This document shows, in pieces, positions 27,214 to 42,200 of a DNA stretch of 64,000 nucleotides. The stretch comes from Tubulanus polymorphus (lineage: Eukaryota; Nemertea; Palaeonemertea; Tubulaniformes; Tubulanidae), in contig NC_134034.1 in the NCBI RefSeq assembly GCF_964204645.1, forward strand, positions 11,556,462 to 11,620,461, in the 5' to 3' direction. The translations under genes were made by a program, and so were the position numbers. The notes beneath the pieces are model-generated. The model had not been told where the DNA came from and made no database searches. It saw nothing but the letters and a program-made list of their open reading frames with translations. Positions within the stretch are counted from its first letter, which is position 1. Each line of letters begins with the position of its first letter.

Positions 27214-30200
27214 TAATAATAATAATAATAATAAATAATAATAATAATAATAATAATAAATAATAATAATAATAATAATAATAAATAATAATAATAATAA
27301 TAATAATAAATAATAATAATAATAATAATAATGATAGGTTTGAAGTTACCTGTGGTTTTTCGATGAGGTAAAGTAAATGTTTTCCCTGGTCTCGTTTGTT
27401 CTCGACCTCGTACGGCCAGTAGATCTCGACGGTCGAGTAGGCGATCGTTCCCGGTCCTTGATTCAACACCTCGTACGACTGAGTCAACGGATAACCGATT
27501 TCGTCTTCGAATTTGATCGCGCTCTCTCCGACGGCTGGATGACCGTAGAATACCTGCTCCGGAGTCGAACCGCTGAAATATATAGATATCGTACTCCAGA
27601 ATTATTCCTCCGGGCTGATTAACACCAGGGGCCGATTGCACAGTCGTGACTTAAGTCAAAAAATGCTCTTAATCTTAAGACTGGTTTTAAGTTGTTAGAT
27701 TGACTATAGAACTGAGTTGGTCTTAGACTGGTCTTAAGTCTAAGCCATGACTATGCAACTGGCCCCTGGACTGCAGTTGCTGAAAAGTTGATTAGAGAGA
27801 ACCAGCAGATAAATACCACAGTAACAAGAGTTCTAATTGTCTCACTATGTCAACTATCCACTGGTTACCTAGATACAACTTTTCAGCAACTGCGGCCCCC
27901 GACTAATATCTCTTATTTCTGTTAATAACACCTGAAATGAAAGTGATTTTAAATCAAAATTCGTACTAGTAGTTTAGTTGAGAATAAACTAGAAATGATC
28001 TGATTTTAAGAGTACATGCACGCAGATATTTCAAGGGATCAGAAAAAGAGTAGAAACAACTCTCAAATAGATCTGACCGCCGGAACGATTTTTGAATAGG
28101 CCTTTCCGGTGATATAGAGTACTCACCCGCGCAGCCAGATATCAGCTTTCTGTATAACTCTGATAGGAATGATTTTGTAATCATCTGTCGGTGATTTCTC
28201 TGAACTCGATCTGTAAACGACAACCAAACCCAAGTTTTAGTTAGTTACTGTTTTTCTGTTGTACATCATCTTTTTGAAGATATGATTCAGCGTGTAGTAT
28301 AACAGCTATAACTATCAAAACCGAAGCCATTCTGGAATTCTGGATGAAACAAATGCGCCAGAAGAAAACTCTACCGGCCGCTTCTATCAGGTTTACAGAT
28401 TACAAACTCTCTACCGGCCGCTTCTATCGGGTTTACAGATTACAAACTCTCTACCGGCCGCTTCTATCGGGTTTACAGATTACAAACTCTCTACCGGCCG
28501 CTTCTATCAGGTTGTACAGATTACAAACTCTCTACCAGGGCCGCTTCTATCAGGTTTACAGATTACAAACTCTCTACCGGCAGCTTGTATCAGGTTTACA
28601 GATTACAAACTCTCTACCGGCCGCTTCTATCAGGTTTACAGATTACAAACTCTCTACCGGCCGCTTCTATCGGGTTTACAGATTACAAACTCTCTACCGG
28701 CCGCTTCTATCAGGTTTACAGATTACAAACTCTCTACCGGCCGCTTCTATCAGGTTTACAGATTACAAACTCTCTACCGGCCGCTTCTATCAGGTTTACA
28801 GATTATACTATTCCGGAATAGGTAGAGCGTATTCTGGTCGAAACGAACGCGCCAAAAGAGAATTCCAGAATCGGTAGAGAGTAACTGATCCGAAGAGTAA
28901 AGCAAAGTTTACGTACGTGTTTACTCCGAGTTCGATGCTGATATCTCGATCTGAACTCGACAGACGCTTCGTGTGAAACGATATCGAGAATTCTTTCGTC
29001 TGATTCGCCGCGAACGGATTGCCGATTTCGCATCGTAAAAACCCGGCCGACTTCTCGCACGGGATATCCTAGCAACCGAGAAGAAAACAACCGACGATAA
29101 GATATAGAACGTTGAACGGGGCTTTCGAATTTGTAACGCCAGTCTCTAAATGGAACCAACTGCCTTTATGTCCAACAGTTGAATGTTTTAAAAAGACGTT
29201 TCGAAATATTCATAACTGAAATCTTAGTCCATATAAATCTTAACCTTAATGTTTATTCTCCGTGGACCGGTTCTATAGACTGGTTTAAACCCTTAGCCGG
29301 AGTTTAACTAAATCGGCGATGAATTTGTTTTAAACCTAAACCCCCGTAACAGTTAACACAGGTCTGTAAAACCAGCCCCAAAGTCCAGTACCACAGTTCC
29401 GAGTTTAAGATTTGACTCCGAGTCGAACTAACCTTAACTCAGAGTTAACTCATTGAAAATGAACTGGGCCGAGTTTCACGAAAAAGTTTAAGCCTAAAAT
29501 GGTTTAGTTTGAATTGTTGTCCTCATTGAAAACATGAAGTAACCAATGGCAATTACACCAAAAAATTAAGTTCAACTTTTTCGTGAAACTGGGCCCTGAC
29601 CTTAACTCAACAGTTAACTCTTACTCACAAATGTGGAACCGGGCCCAGGTGTTTTAAAATATTATTTCATCATTTTTGATTTCATAAAGATTCAAAGCAC
29701 AGCGATTACAATTCGCAGGAGCGCGCTTTATCAGAAAAATATATCATTATCATTGATTTTATTATCATTAACATTATCGCTATTAACATGACTATCATAA
29801 CTATTATTACCACAGCAATACACGACCTGGAATGAGACGATTTAATCGGAACTTACGAGTTTTTTTGTGACTAGAGTCGGAGGGAATTTCATGGTGAACT
29901 GTGAGAGATGAGCGTCTTCGCCGGTATTCGTCAGTTTCACGTCGACCTTCAACACTTTCACCTCGCCGTAACTCAACAAATACGTACCACCACGACCCCT
30001 AGTGGCGGAAAATATCATCGTTGATTTCACGCAGTATGTATAACAGGGTGGCCACTTATACAAATCTTCATGGGGCCAGTCGCGCAGGCGTGACTTAAAT
30101 CCAAAAATGGTCTTAAATCTTAAGATTGGTCTCAAGTTGTTAGATTGGCTATAGAACTAAGTTGGTCTTGGACTGGTGTTAAGTGTAAACCATGACTATG

Positions 30201-33200
30201 CAACCGGCCCCCGAATTTTTTCTAAATTCCCTTCCCTGAGTCTGATTGAATCAGAGAAATTTTCAGGTTTGAAATGTTAGAATTGGATTTGAGTTGGATG
30301 CCGCGTGATTTAGGATACTCACTGCTGGGGAAGGTTTACTTTCGCGTCGACTTTCAAATCGCTGTGACAAATCTGATCATCGCCGCAATTCTTTATGAAC
30401 TCCACCTATTGACGAAAAAACGAAATGAAACCAGATAATCGTTAACGTTAGGGACACGACGAGAGAGCGCCAGAAATTCCGACGGAATTCCGCGAAACGT
30501 ACTTTCAGGAATTGTTCGGAGACTTCCTTGTTAAACGTCGGGAACGAGTTGATGTCCGGAAGCGGTTCGCCCTCTTTCAGCGGGTCGGGAGTCTTCTCGA
30601 CGATGTTGTATTTGATCTTGAAGAAAATCGGATTCAGCAGATCCTGATTAGACGGCTGAAATAGGAAAGCGACGATAAAGGGTTAACGCGACGCAGAGGC
30701 AATAATCGAACGCGGTTTCGGTTTCGATGTCGGCGGTTTACGCTACAGATTTGGAAATTTGCAACTAGCTCCGAGTTGGAACGCAGTCGCTTAGTTCACA
30801 AAACAGATAATAAAATTGGGAGTTTGTCGACTGCGATGATGAAGCAGTGGGTTAATAAGCCATTGATACATATTACGATTTGTCCAATATATAGCGGTAC
30901 ATATTATATACACTAGTTACAAAGCCCAGGGTCCAAGTCCAGTTACTTTAACATAAAGCATATGAGTTGTATGGCTAAACCAGTGGATAGTTGACATAAT
31001 TAAAGGTCCACGGTATTTATCAAGGGCTGCAGTCCCCGAAAGTTGGTTAGAGATAACCAGTGGATAGTTGACATAGTGACAATTAAAACTGCATTGTTAC
31101 TTCGGTATTCAACAGCCAGTTAGCTTTAACCAACTTTCTATGAACAACCAGGCCCCACAGAGCGTTAAACTTTCAGGCAGCCTAAAAACCGATCTCCCCT
31201 CAAGAAATTCAACTCGACTTCCCAAGTCAAAACGACACCCCTGCGAGATCCTGAGCTGGATGGCCGTGATTTTTGGTCATGCAAAATAAACATTTCGACA
31301 ACATTGAGACGAACGTCTGATTTTCATCATTGATCGGGAAATGAAAAATTTCTACAAATTCTACACGAAAAAAGTTTCTTTTTACGGAAAAAAAAAAAAA
31401 TAAAATCAAGGCATTTAGAAAATATGCCTTATATTCGTTACGAAGCCATTCACACATTAAATGCGTTAAATAGATAATGAGCATGATTGACATATGACAT
31501 TATGTTAATGAATTTACAAGCCCCGCCCATCGGGTCTTGGAAACATCAATCATTCTGACTGCAAATAAAAGGATTAATTGACGATGTTTCTACTACGTCT
31601 ACTACGGACAAACCATACATAGATCACGTAGAGGAACCGAGAACAAAATCGTGAGGACTTTTTTTTCGTGAACTTCCTTGTTTCCTCGCAGGGGATTCAG
31701 GCTGATGACATTGCAAAGACCCTTTCACGTTACTCCTTCAGCTGGGATATGAACATGATGGCATCGCAAGACTGCCATGTTCCTCCCTCAGCAGGGTTTC
31801 CAACATGATGCCATCACGAGACTGCTACGTTCTTCCTCAGCAGGGATTCGAACCTGATGGCATCTAGAGACTGCAACATTCCTCCCTCGGCTGGGATTTG
31901 AACCTGATGGCATCGCAAGACTGCCACGTTCCCTCCTCAGCAGGGATTCCAACCCGATGCCATTGCGAGACTCTTCCGTTTTTTTTCAAATCGGAATCTT
32001 ATGAAAATCAGTCGTTATTCACAGATTTTGTTCTCACGAATCTCGACGTTTTACGATGGTTTTTATATCCGTTGATTATTTACACAAAATACCTTATCAT
32101 CATCACCGGTTCCCATCTGAAAACACATCGATACATTTAAACATCACACCCTCAAACATTGTCTATTCACACTGTTATAGATCAGATCTTACAGCCAATT
32201 ACATTATCCATGTGTCTACGCCATATTGGTTGACAAACACTATAAGTGGTCTACACAACAGACCCTTGAAGTTTGTAAATACACTGGGTCCAGTTCCACA
32301 GTTCGGAGTTAAAATTTGACCCCGAGTTAACTCATTGAAAATGAACTAATTTTAACTCTAACTCACAACTGTGGAACTGGGTCCCGATTATCTTATTTTT
32401 GTATAGCAAGTCTGCAGCACAGTTAGCAATAACTGATTTACATGACAGACCCTTGAAGTTTGCAAATCCCTTTGTTTTATTTTGTTGTCAGTCTCCAGGA
32501 CTGGTTTGCAAACACGATAAGTGATTAACCCGATAGACCCTCAAAGTTTATCAATCCCCTGATTATGTTTGTTTATGTATAGCAAATCTCCAGCATTGGA
32601 TTAGTGTACACTGCATTTCATTTTTGTTTCATTGACATATATTTTACTTCTTTCTGACAAAAGAATTGAGTTTTGTGTTCTGAGCCCTGATTGGTCAGTC
32701 GTCTGACAATGAGCCAATCGCGGCAGGTTTTACGTAATTTCAAGCCCGCCTCCTGCCGTTTGGTCCCCGGATTACGACGCGTCGATAACGTAACATTCTA
32801 CTTACGTCGAGGAAAGCGTGAAGTCGAACGCATTTGAAACGATCCTGGAACGCTTGATGTAACGTCATTTGACCGGTGAATCTGTAACGGTCGCTGCGAC
32901 CGCGAGGAACGGCCGTGAATGACACTCGCGAGTATTTAATAGACTCCTCAAAACGTTCCGCGATCACTGTATACGTTATACGCGGTGCTACTAATAACCT
33001 GCAATTACAATACATGATGTCATAGGGGGATTTATTCCAGGGTGCCATCTTTTCTGCGGGGTTATTTGATGATGTCATAAGGGGATCTATAAGGGGTGTC
33101 ATCTTTTCTGCGGGGTCATTTGATGATGTCATAAGGGGATCTATAAGGGGTGTCATCTTTTCTGCGGGGTTATTTGATGATGTCATAGGAGGATTTATGG

Positions 33201-36200
33201 AGGAAGCCATCTTTCCTGTAGGGTTACTTGGTGTGTCATAGGGGGATCTATTACGGGTGCCATCTTTTTGTAGATATATTTGAATGATGTCATAGGGAGA
33301 TTTACGGAGACGGCCATCTTTTCTAGAAGTGTCTATCGATCAATTTAATGATGTCATAGGAGGAAATAGAGGTAGCCATCTTTTCTGGAATCATCTAAAG
33401 ATCTATTTGATGATGTCAAAGGGTGATTTATAGACAAAGCTATATTTCTGGACGCATCTTTAAATGTATTTGATGATGTCATAGGGGGATTCATTGAAAG
33501 GTTTGCTTACTCTTTGTCGATATACTTGAAACAGATTTCGAGGTCGAAGCAGATTCTCGATTGTTCCTGACAGTACGGACCGGTATAAACCGGTCGTATC
33601 GCCGCCGGTATCGAGCTGAAGTTCGTACGCAGATTGATCGCCGGTCGCGCGCGCAGCAACGCGGCCGAATTCGACTCGTACGCCCCGACTAACAGATCCG
33701 GGTATCCGTTCAGATCGAGATCCATTCCGCCGGATAGCGAGTATCCGAACGTTTTCATCGCGTTCAGCGTCGTCGTCGATCGGATCCAGTTCGGGATTTT
33801 CATGTCTTCGGCCGTGATTCGTTGCGACGGTTTCGTGTCGAGGCCCGTTTTTTTGCCGTTGAAGATGTAAACGGCTCCGTTTCCTTCGTACGGCGCTCCG
33901 ACCGCTAGATCTACAAACCAACAACAATCGAATCAGTTACGTTCAAAACTTCAAATTTGCAATCGCATCGAGCGGCACAGACGCTTAGATTTAAGTTCTA
34001 AACTCATTTTGGTTCTACAGACAATCTAACGGGGTTCTTTCTGATCTGGGAATCAAAAATTAAATCATAAGATATCCTCAGTGAGGGCCTTGCGCCACTC
34101 GTCACCAGCGAGAACAAGACACCAAAAATTAAAATTCCCTGATTAAATTATAAGATATCCTCAGGGAGGGCTGTTTCAGATATATAAAGTATTTTCGATA
34201 TTAAATGTATGACTTAAAAAATGTATATCAGGGTGACAATTACTTGTGCCACTCGTCACCAGCAAGAACAAGACACCAAAAATTCAAATTCCCCGAATAA
34301 ATTATGAGATATCCTCAGTGAAGGCTGTTTCTAATCAAGAGGTGCCTTGTGTCACTCGTCACCAGCCAAAACAACGAGACACCAAAAATTCCCTGACTTT
34401 TCAAGAAGAGTCCCTGATTTCCCCGCGCTTAAAAAGCCCTTACTTTCCCTGAGGGGTCATTCATTTATTACGTATGCATTAGGGGAGGGGGGAGGGGTCA
34501 GTGCAATTGCGTACTGTAATGCTTAATGTATATGAAAAAATGGCCGCTTTGCGTACCGAGGGGGAGGGGGGTTGAAAAATTCAAATTTTATGCGTACGTA
34601 ATAAATGAATAATCCCTGATTTAACAACTAAATACCAGGGCCCAGTTTCACAGAAAGGTTTAACTCTTAAATCGATTTAATTTCTTGCTTTTTTCGTGAA
34701 ACTAGGGTCCAGTCCAACGATCTGAGACCGTGTTTTTAGGACCGGTCTATTTTACCGTTGTATCCGTCTTTGTTCAAGTCTCCGAGATTGGCGAGGCTGA
34801 ATCCGAATCGCGCTTGTTGACAGTTGAGTTTTTTACATTCGGTCGCCTCCATTTCTCGACTGAGAATCGAAACTGGTTTCGTCGACGAACGAATTCCCTA
34901 AAATTCACACACCACACATTACACAATTAATATTTCATATATAGCCAGTGTCGATCCAAGGAAAAACGAAAAAAAGGTATTTTATTGAAGTGATTAAATT
35001 CATCAAAATTGAAAAGCGATTGTGAATTGATCAAAAATTTTGCGGAGAATATAGAAATATTTTGCAAGGGTTGACCCGGGATACTTCCAAGTGTAGACCT
35101 GAAAATTTGAATGGGCACCTAATTTGAAAAGGCATATTTGGCAATCTAGGACAAAAAAATGTTTCCATATTTTTAGAGGGCATGTTCGAATTTTCACCCT
35201 GTCCACGCCCTAAATCCACCCTTCTTTAGGTTGGTAGTTTCAGTGAATATCCTGTGTGCGCCTGAGTGGGGTAGAGGGGGTAGAGAGGGGGGTTGAAGGG
35301 GTAGATAGGAGGTAGAGGGGTAAAGGGGGTAGAGAGGGGCTGGGGGTAGAGGGGATTGAAAGGGTAAAGGGGGTAGAGAGGGGGTGGGGGTAGAGGGGAT
35401 TGAAAGGGTCGAGGGGGTAGAATGGGGTAGAATGGGGTAGAGAGGGAGTAGAGGGGGTAGATGGGGGTTAATGGGGGTATAGGGGGTAGAGAGGGAGTAA
35501 AGGGGGTAGTGGGAGTAGATGGGGTTAAGGGGGGTATAGGGGGTAAGAGAGGGGGTAGAGGGGGGTCGAGTGTGAACACTTACCGATCCATTGTTCATAT
35601 AAACGAGTATTTTGCCGCCGACGAGTGGAGCCATGTAAAACGGGGCCCCGACGACCAGGTCGTCGTGGCCGTCATTGTTGATATCGATAACGACGACTTC
35701 GTAGCCGAACGACGCGCCGAACTGGTCGCCGGTTAACACCTCGACTTTCTGCAGCATTTTCTCCGTGGTATTCTGAGTGAACAGTATCACCTCGCCGAGG
35801 TTCAACGAGGCGTGAGGAGCGCCCGACGCGTACACGTCATCGATACCCGGTAATAAACGCCCCGTACCGACTGAAAATCCTACAATCATTCATTCAAAAA
35901 AAATGTTTTAAATAAAATTCTATTTTCAGTAGATTTTGGAGTAAGCGTATGACGTGCTTATGACTTAAGGGTTAGTTCAGGGACAGAATGAGTTTAGACT
36001 GGTTTTTAGTTGTTAGATGTTTAGTTAATTGTTTAGTTGTTAAGTTGTTATAGAACCAAGATTGTCTTAGACTGGTCTCAAGTGGCTAAGCAACTGGCCC
36101 ATATATAACTGGGCCAGTTGCTTAGTCAGGGCAAAGACTTGAGACCAGTCTAAGACAATCTTGGTTGTATAACCAATCTAACAACTTAAGACCAGTCTAA

Positions 36201-39200
36201 CCTCATTCTAGTTCTATAGCCAATCTAACAACTTAAAACCAGTCTCAGCTTATTTTAGTTCTATAACCAATCCAGCAACTTAAGACCAGTCTTAACTCAT
36301 TCTGGTTCTATAGCCAATCTAATAACTTAAGACCAGTCTAAGCTCATTATGGTTCTATAGCCAATCTAACAACTTAACACCAGTCTGAAGATCAAAGATA
36401 GCTTTTGGACTTAAGTCACAACTGGGCAACTAGCACTCCAGTAGTTGCAGGGGTTAGTTCCATAGTCCAAGCTTAAATTCAAAGGTCTTAGTCTTAGATC
36501 TTAGACTGACTTTACATTGCTAACAGTCCGTCCTAAGCCTAAACCATAACTAGGCCCCGGAGAACCCCCCCTCCCGACAAGTATCCCCGTAATACTTACC
36601 GAGATATGAATTTTTCGCGACTGGAGGCGGATCGACTTTACTCGTGTACCACCAGGTGTCGCCCTCTAACCCTTCGGCGATCGTGTTCTTAGAGATTCCG
36701 CCTGTCGAAACGAAAATAACACACGCACGAAAATTAATCACTCGATACCACAACGATTAACCCTTTCAAATCCGGACGATTCTTAATATTCGAAATTAGT
36801 TCTCCTCGAAACCAAAATCAGCAAACTACACGCATACGCGAATAACGATGACGTCATCGATTTAAGCTTACCCGCCCACACGTTTATTCCCGGCAGTCCG
36901 AGGATGATATTGTTTTGTTCGGACAGCACTCCGCTGACTCCCGCCTGACAGTATCCGTACAGGAAGTAGCCCTTGTAGGTTTTCGGGCGGCCCTCGCACG
37001 GCGGGAACGGCTTATCGACGTCTAACGAGTTATACAGCACGTAACAGATACCGTATCCCCATTGATACTGAGCCTTGACGCCGACTTTCTGATACCTGTG
37101 ACCACACGTCTGTAAATATATATATACAACAATTCATTAGAACTAACATTTCATACGGTCCCTACAGATCGGTCATCCCAGGGCCCAGTTGCACAGTCGT
37201 GATTTAAGTCCAAAAGTGGTCTTAAATCTGAAGACTGGTCTTAAAATGTTAGATTGGCTATAGAACTAAGTTGGTCTTAGACTGGTCTTAAGTCTAAGCC
37301 ATGACTATGCAACTCGCCCCAGGGCCCAGTTGCACAGTCGTGACTTAAGTCCGGAAGTGGTCTTAAATCTTAAGACTGGTCTTAAGTTGTTAGATTGGCT
37401 ATAGAACTAAGTTGGTCGTAGACTGGTCTTAAGTTGTTAGATTGGCTATAGAACTAAGTTGGTTGTAGACTGGTCTCAAGTTGTTAGATTGGCTATAGAA
37501 CTAAGTTGGTCTTAGACTGGTCTTAAGTCTAAGCCACGACTATGCAACCGGCCCCTGCTGGTTATAAGCAGTTTCACGGAGTTTTAAAGGAGAAAATATC
37601 AAATTTCGAGGAAGCGTCTTTCAAGTCTCAATTACAGCAGACTCCTCCTAAATTGGTACAGTTTTTGTCGGCAAACTGGTAATTCAGATTACCGATTTAT
37701 TTGAACATTTTCTTTCATATTTCAATGAAATGTTTCGAAAAGAATTTGGTGTTACTGATAGCACTTTTCAGAGGTTGGCAGCCCTGACATATCGAAAAGC
37801 AAAATTTCTTTTTTTTCACGACCGATATATCTATATTCTAGGCTCATATCGCTGATATTTTGCGCAGTAAATTCTCGACGTATAAAAACTTCCACACGAT
37901 GTTGTACACGTGCGCCGTTGAATTCGACTTTCTAGGAAAAGAACCGTTCGTCAAACTGAGTCAGACATTGGTTCTACGGGCCTGCGTTGTCAGGGTGTTA
38001 GCCGCTTTATGATGTCATCGGGCGATTCGGTAGACTTTCATCGAAACTTACGAGCACTTTTTTGCCGGGTCCCTGACTGCGTAACGTCACGCCCATCCAC
38101 TGGTTATCCTTGCTTTCATCGTCGGCTGGTTCTGAATCGAACAAATCAATCGTAGTTAAAACTTAAACGATCCACAATTATCATACACGTTATATTATAA
38201 CCCCAGGGGCTGCGGTCGCGCAAACGTTGGTTCAAGATAACCGGCGGATAAATACCATAGTAACAATGAACTTATAATTGTCACTGTGTCAAATATCCAC
38301 TTTTGACCAACTGCCGCCCCTAGGCCCACGAAAAAGTTAAACTCAAATTTTTTGTGTAATCGCCATCGATTACTTCATGTTTTCAATGAGGACAACAATT
38401 CCGTTTGAGGCTTAAACTTTTTCGTGAAACCGGGCCCAGAAGCCAGTTTTATAGATTGATATCAACTTTGATTTGCCCGGTAATTTTTAATCAACGCATT
38501 TCATTTCGAAACTAAGTTAACCACCTAGGTTAGAGTTAATACCACCGGTCTATAAAACTGGGCCCTGAATCCAGTTCCGCAGTTGTGAGTTAAGATTAAG
38601 TCAACTCTAACTCACAACTGTGGAACCGGACCTCGGATTCTAAATTTCTTTTCGCATGATTTCATCATTTCAATGTTCACGCAAACTTCGTCATGCATTG
38701 ATTTTCAGTCTCTTGGTTAGCGGACAATTTTTGGTGTTAGTAAAACAAATCGCACGCAGTTTTGTTTTAGTAAAATATCAGTAGCTACTGCATTTTGAAA
38801 TCGGCGACCCTCACCGTTTAAGGGGGGGGGGGGTACGAAGGGGCATTCGTTAATACGCAAGCAAATAGACTTCAGAAAGTGCTGCCATCTTCAGTTAGTA
38901 ATATGAATTAATCTAAAGAACGCGAGCATTTCACCCCCCGGGGGAGTTTCGTCTAAAAATGAATCATCGGATTTTTCCAAGGAAAAAATAGAATTATCAC
39001 AGAATCTCGCGAGATTGATAATAATTTCATCGAGCGAGAATCAATTTCCCGAACGTATCGACGACATTTAAAAAGAGGTTTGGATCGCGACGCTCTGAAA
39101 ATATTACTAAATCGAATATCTTTATATATGAAAACTTCAAGTCACGGTTTGAGATTGCGTCCTTCTACCTATCAGCTTATAGAAGCCCAGAGCTGGCACC

Positions 39201-42200
39201 GGGTTATTAGCCGCGATCGCGCAAACAAAGCTCAGGCCTGGTCCGATGTTTTCGGTTGGGGCAAACCGACACAGGGCCTATTTGGGACCCGTGTGAACAG
39301 TTGTTCTGGGCCAAAACGCGCTATAGACACCCGGAGTGACGATTGGTCCCCCAGGATCATTGAAGGGGCTGAGCAGATATATCGGAGATATATCCTACGG
39401 CGGGATTTGATGAACGATGATGAACTATCGATCTATTTTTATAAATACATGCTGTTCATAAACGAACTGAACCCTTTATCAGCCATGACCATGATACCGC
39501 CGTTCCATCATATCTCAAGGAAATAACATTAAAACCCAGGGGCCGGTTGCATAGTCATGGCTAAGACTTAAGACCAGTCTAAGACCAACTTTGTCAGCTA
39601 ATCTAACAACTTAAGACCAGTCTTGAGATTTAAGACCACTTTTGGACTTAAGTCACGACTATGCAACTGGCCCCAGTTTTTTGCGATTTCAAAGTATTCA
39701 AAAACGAAATTGATTTATAAAGAACTAAAATCAAATGTTAAAAGACAATATTTCGATTAAACGCTCGCTCTCTCAAGAGACCAGTGTCGTCGGAAGAAAT
39801 TAAATATCTTCAAATTTGGTTTCGAAAATACCGCTAAAATATAGGCACTGACTGATAGAGGGTTAATTACTAATGGCGAAGAGATACGATAACTTACTTT
39901 CAACACGACCTGTGACAAATTACAACAATTAATATTAGAATCGTTAGCAACAGAATAGTGAAACACAAAACACAAAGACTGTCGTATTAAACACAAAAAA
40001 CAACAACAACAAATATTTGTGACGGCGGAGGGACCCAGATCCACGCGTGACGGACCCAGATCCACGGCAGACGGACCCAGATCCACGCCAGACGGACCCA
40101 GATCCACGGCAGACGGATCCAGATCCACGCCAGACTGACCCAGACCCATGGCAGACGGACCCAGATGATGATTTTGGGTGAATTACAAACGTCTTGTTCT
40201 TGTGCAAACGTATAACAGTCAGTGAGATGGAATGTCTGTGGTCATTGAGTACAGGGCACGGGGAACCCGTCGGTGTCATTGAGTACAGGGCACGGGGAGC
40301 CCGTCGGTGTCATTGAGTACAGGGCACGGGGAGCCCGTCGGTGTCATTGAGTACGGGGCACGGGGAGCCCGTCGGTGTCATTGAGTACGGGGCACGGGGA
40401 GCCCGTCGGTGTCATTGAGTACAGGGCACGGGGAGCCCGTCGGTGTCATTGAGTACAGGGCACGGGGAGCCCGTCGGTGTCATTGAGTACAGGGCACGGG
40501 GAGCCCGTCGGTGTCATTGAGTACAGGGCACGGGGAGTCCGTCGGTGTCATTGAGTACAGGGCACGGGGAGCCCGTCGGTGTCATTGAGTACAGGGCACG
40601 GGGAGCCCGTCGGTGTCATTGAGTACGGGGCACGGGGAGCCCGTCGGTGTCATTGAGTACGGGGCACAGGGAGCCTGTCGGTGTCATTGAGTACAGGGCA
40701 CAGGAAGCCTTGATTTATCATGAATTACATCAATCCTATGCATATATAACAAGCCCTTGTGGAATTGCAGCAGCAACAACAGCAGCAGCAACAGCAGTGG
40801 GGGGATTGGTGGTGATAATCTTTTTCTTTAAAGTCACGTATCGCTCTCTGTCGATTCCACCACTTGGGAACAATTTATTCGCAATTACATTAACATATCA
40901 ACGACAAACGTTTGTATTAAGAATGAATCAGAATTCAGTGATTTGTGAACGAATAGATCTGATACATCTGAGCATCAATCTAATGGTGATGCTGCTGCTG
41001 CTGCGGCTGCTGATTCATCGTAGAAACTAAATCAAATCAAACTCAAACTCCTCACAAACGACGCTACTGAATGATATACGAGATGACCGTGATGAATTGA
41101 AGTTGATTACACAGGAGAAAGCTAACGCGTTGTAGGAGATCGAGAAAATGAAAGGATGCGGTTTCAATTCATGGTTCCTTCTCAACTTTTTAACTAACGT
41201 GGGTTCTAGACGTCAGGGACCATTTGGGAAAAAGTTGGTTAGAGTTAACCAGTAGATAGTTGACATAGTGACTATTGAAACTTCATCATTACATGGTATC
41301 TGGGGCCAGATGGGCAAAAGTTGGTTTGAGTTAACCTAGTTGATAGTTTGACATAGTGACAATTGAAACTTCATTGTCACATGATATTTACCTGGGGCCA
41401 GTTGCTGAAAAGTTGGTTAAAGTTTTTCTTAACCAACCTTTGAGCAACTGATCCCTGATCAATTAAGCTCTTTAACTGACGTGGGATTTAGGGCCAGTTG
41501 GGCAAAAGTTGGTTAGAGTCAACATCAGGGGATAGTTGACATAGTGACAATAAAAGTTCATTGTTACTATCACGGTATTAGTCAGGGGCTGCAGTTGCTC
41601 AAAAGTTGGTTACCTTTAACCAACCTTTGAGCAACTTCAGCCCCTGATCGCTAAAGGATGTCCAATCAAATGGGGGGGCGGGTTCGAGAGGACGATCTCT
41701 ACAGAAAATGAGGAAGGGGTGATGGGGTTTCTGACCACCTATATACAAGATTTCTTCTAGTGATATGATCAGCAAAATCGGGTTATAGGCGTAAATTGAA
41801 CCGAAATCGTCATTATTTTTAGAATATGGATTTGTATTTCCTCGCCGGGGTTAAACGTACCTAAATCATCGATGCGTAGTAGCTGACAGTCGGTGTGTCG
41901 GGCGTGGCTGATCGGACAGCTGTAAACAACTCCCGGACGAACGACTCGTCGCATGAACGTCGAATTACCACGCGGCGCCCCGATTAATATCCTAGGAGAG
42001 AAAACAACAACATAGCTTCATTAGTATCCTAGGAAAAAAAAACAACATAGCTTCATTTATATCCTAGGAAAAAACAACGACATAGCTTCATTAGTAACCT
42101 AGGAAAAAAAACAACATAGCTTCATTTATATCCTAGGAAAAAACAACATAAACAAGTTTAAAAAGAGAATTTATTTCAGGAAAACAGGCAATTTAATCAG

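Noticed and set aside
26768-27641. Two long minus-strand frames (239 and 279 codons) of L/I/Y runs fused to integrin exon sequence
   Set aside because: They are the TTA/ATT microsatellite read through from exon 15. The exon has a proper GTAACT donor before the repeat, and neither composition nor homology supports a protein.
28344-28877. 177-codon frame and possible CRISPR-like direct repeats
   Set aside because: The 38-bp units are contiguous with no unique spacers, and the host is an animal genome. The open frame is a repeat artefact.
35194-35889. 231-codon minus-strand frame joining integrin exon 6 to a P/L/S-rich tail
   Set aside because: The tail is the C-rich strand of the intron 6 minisatellite. 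A consensus donor (GTAAGT) ends the exon at 35584.
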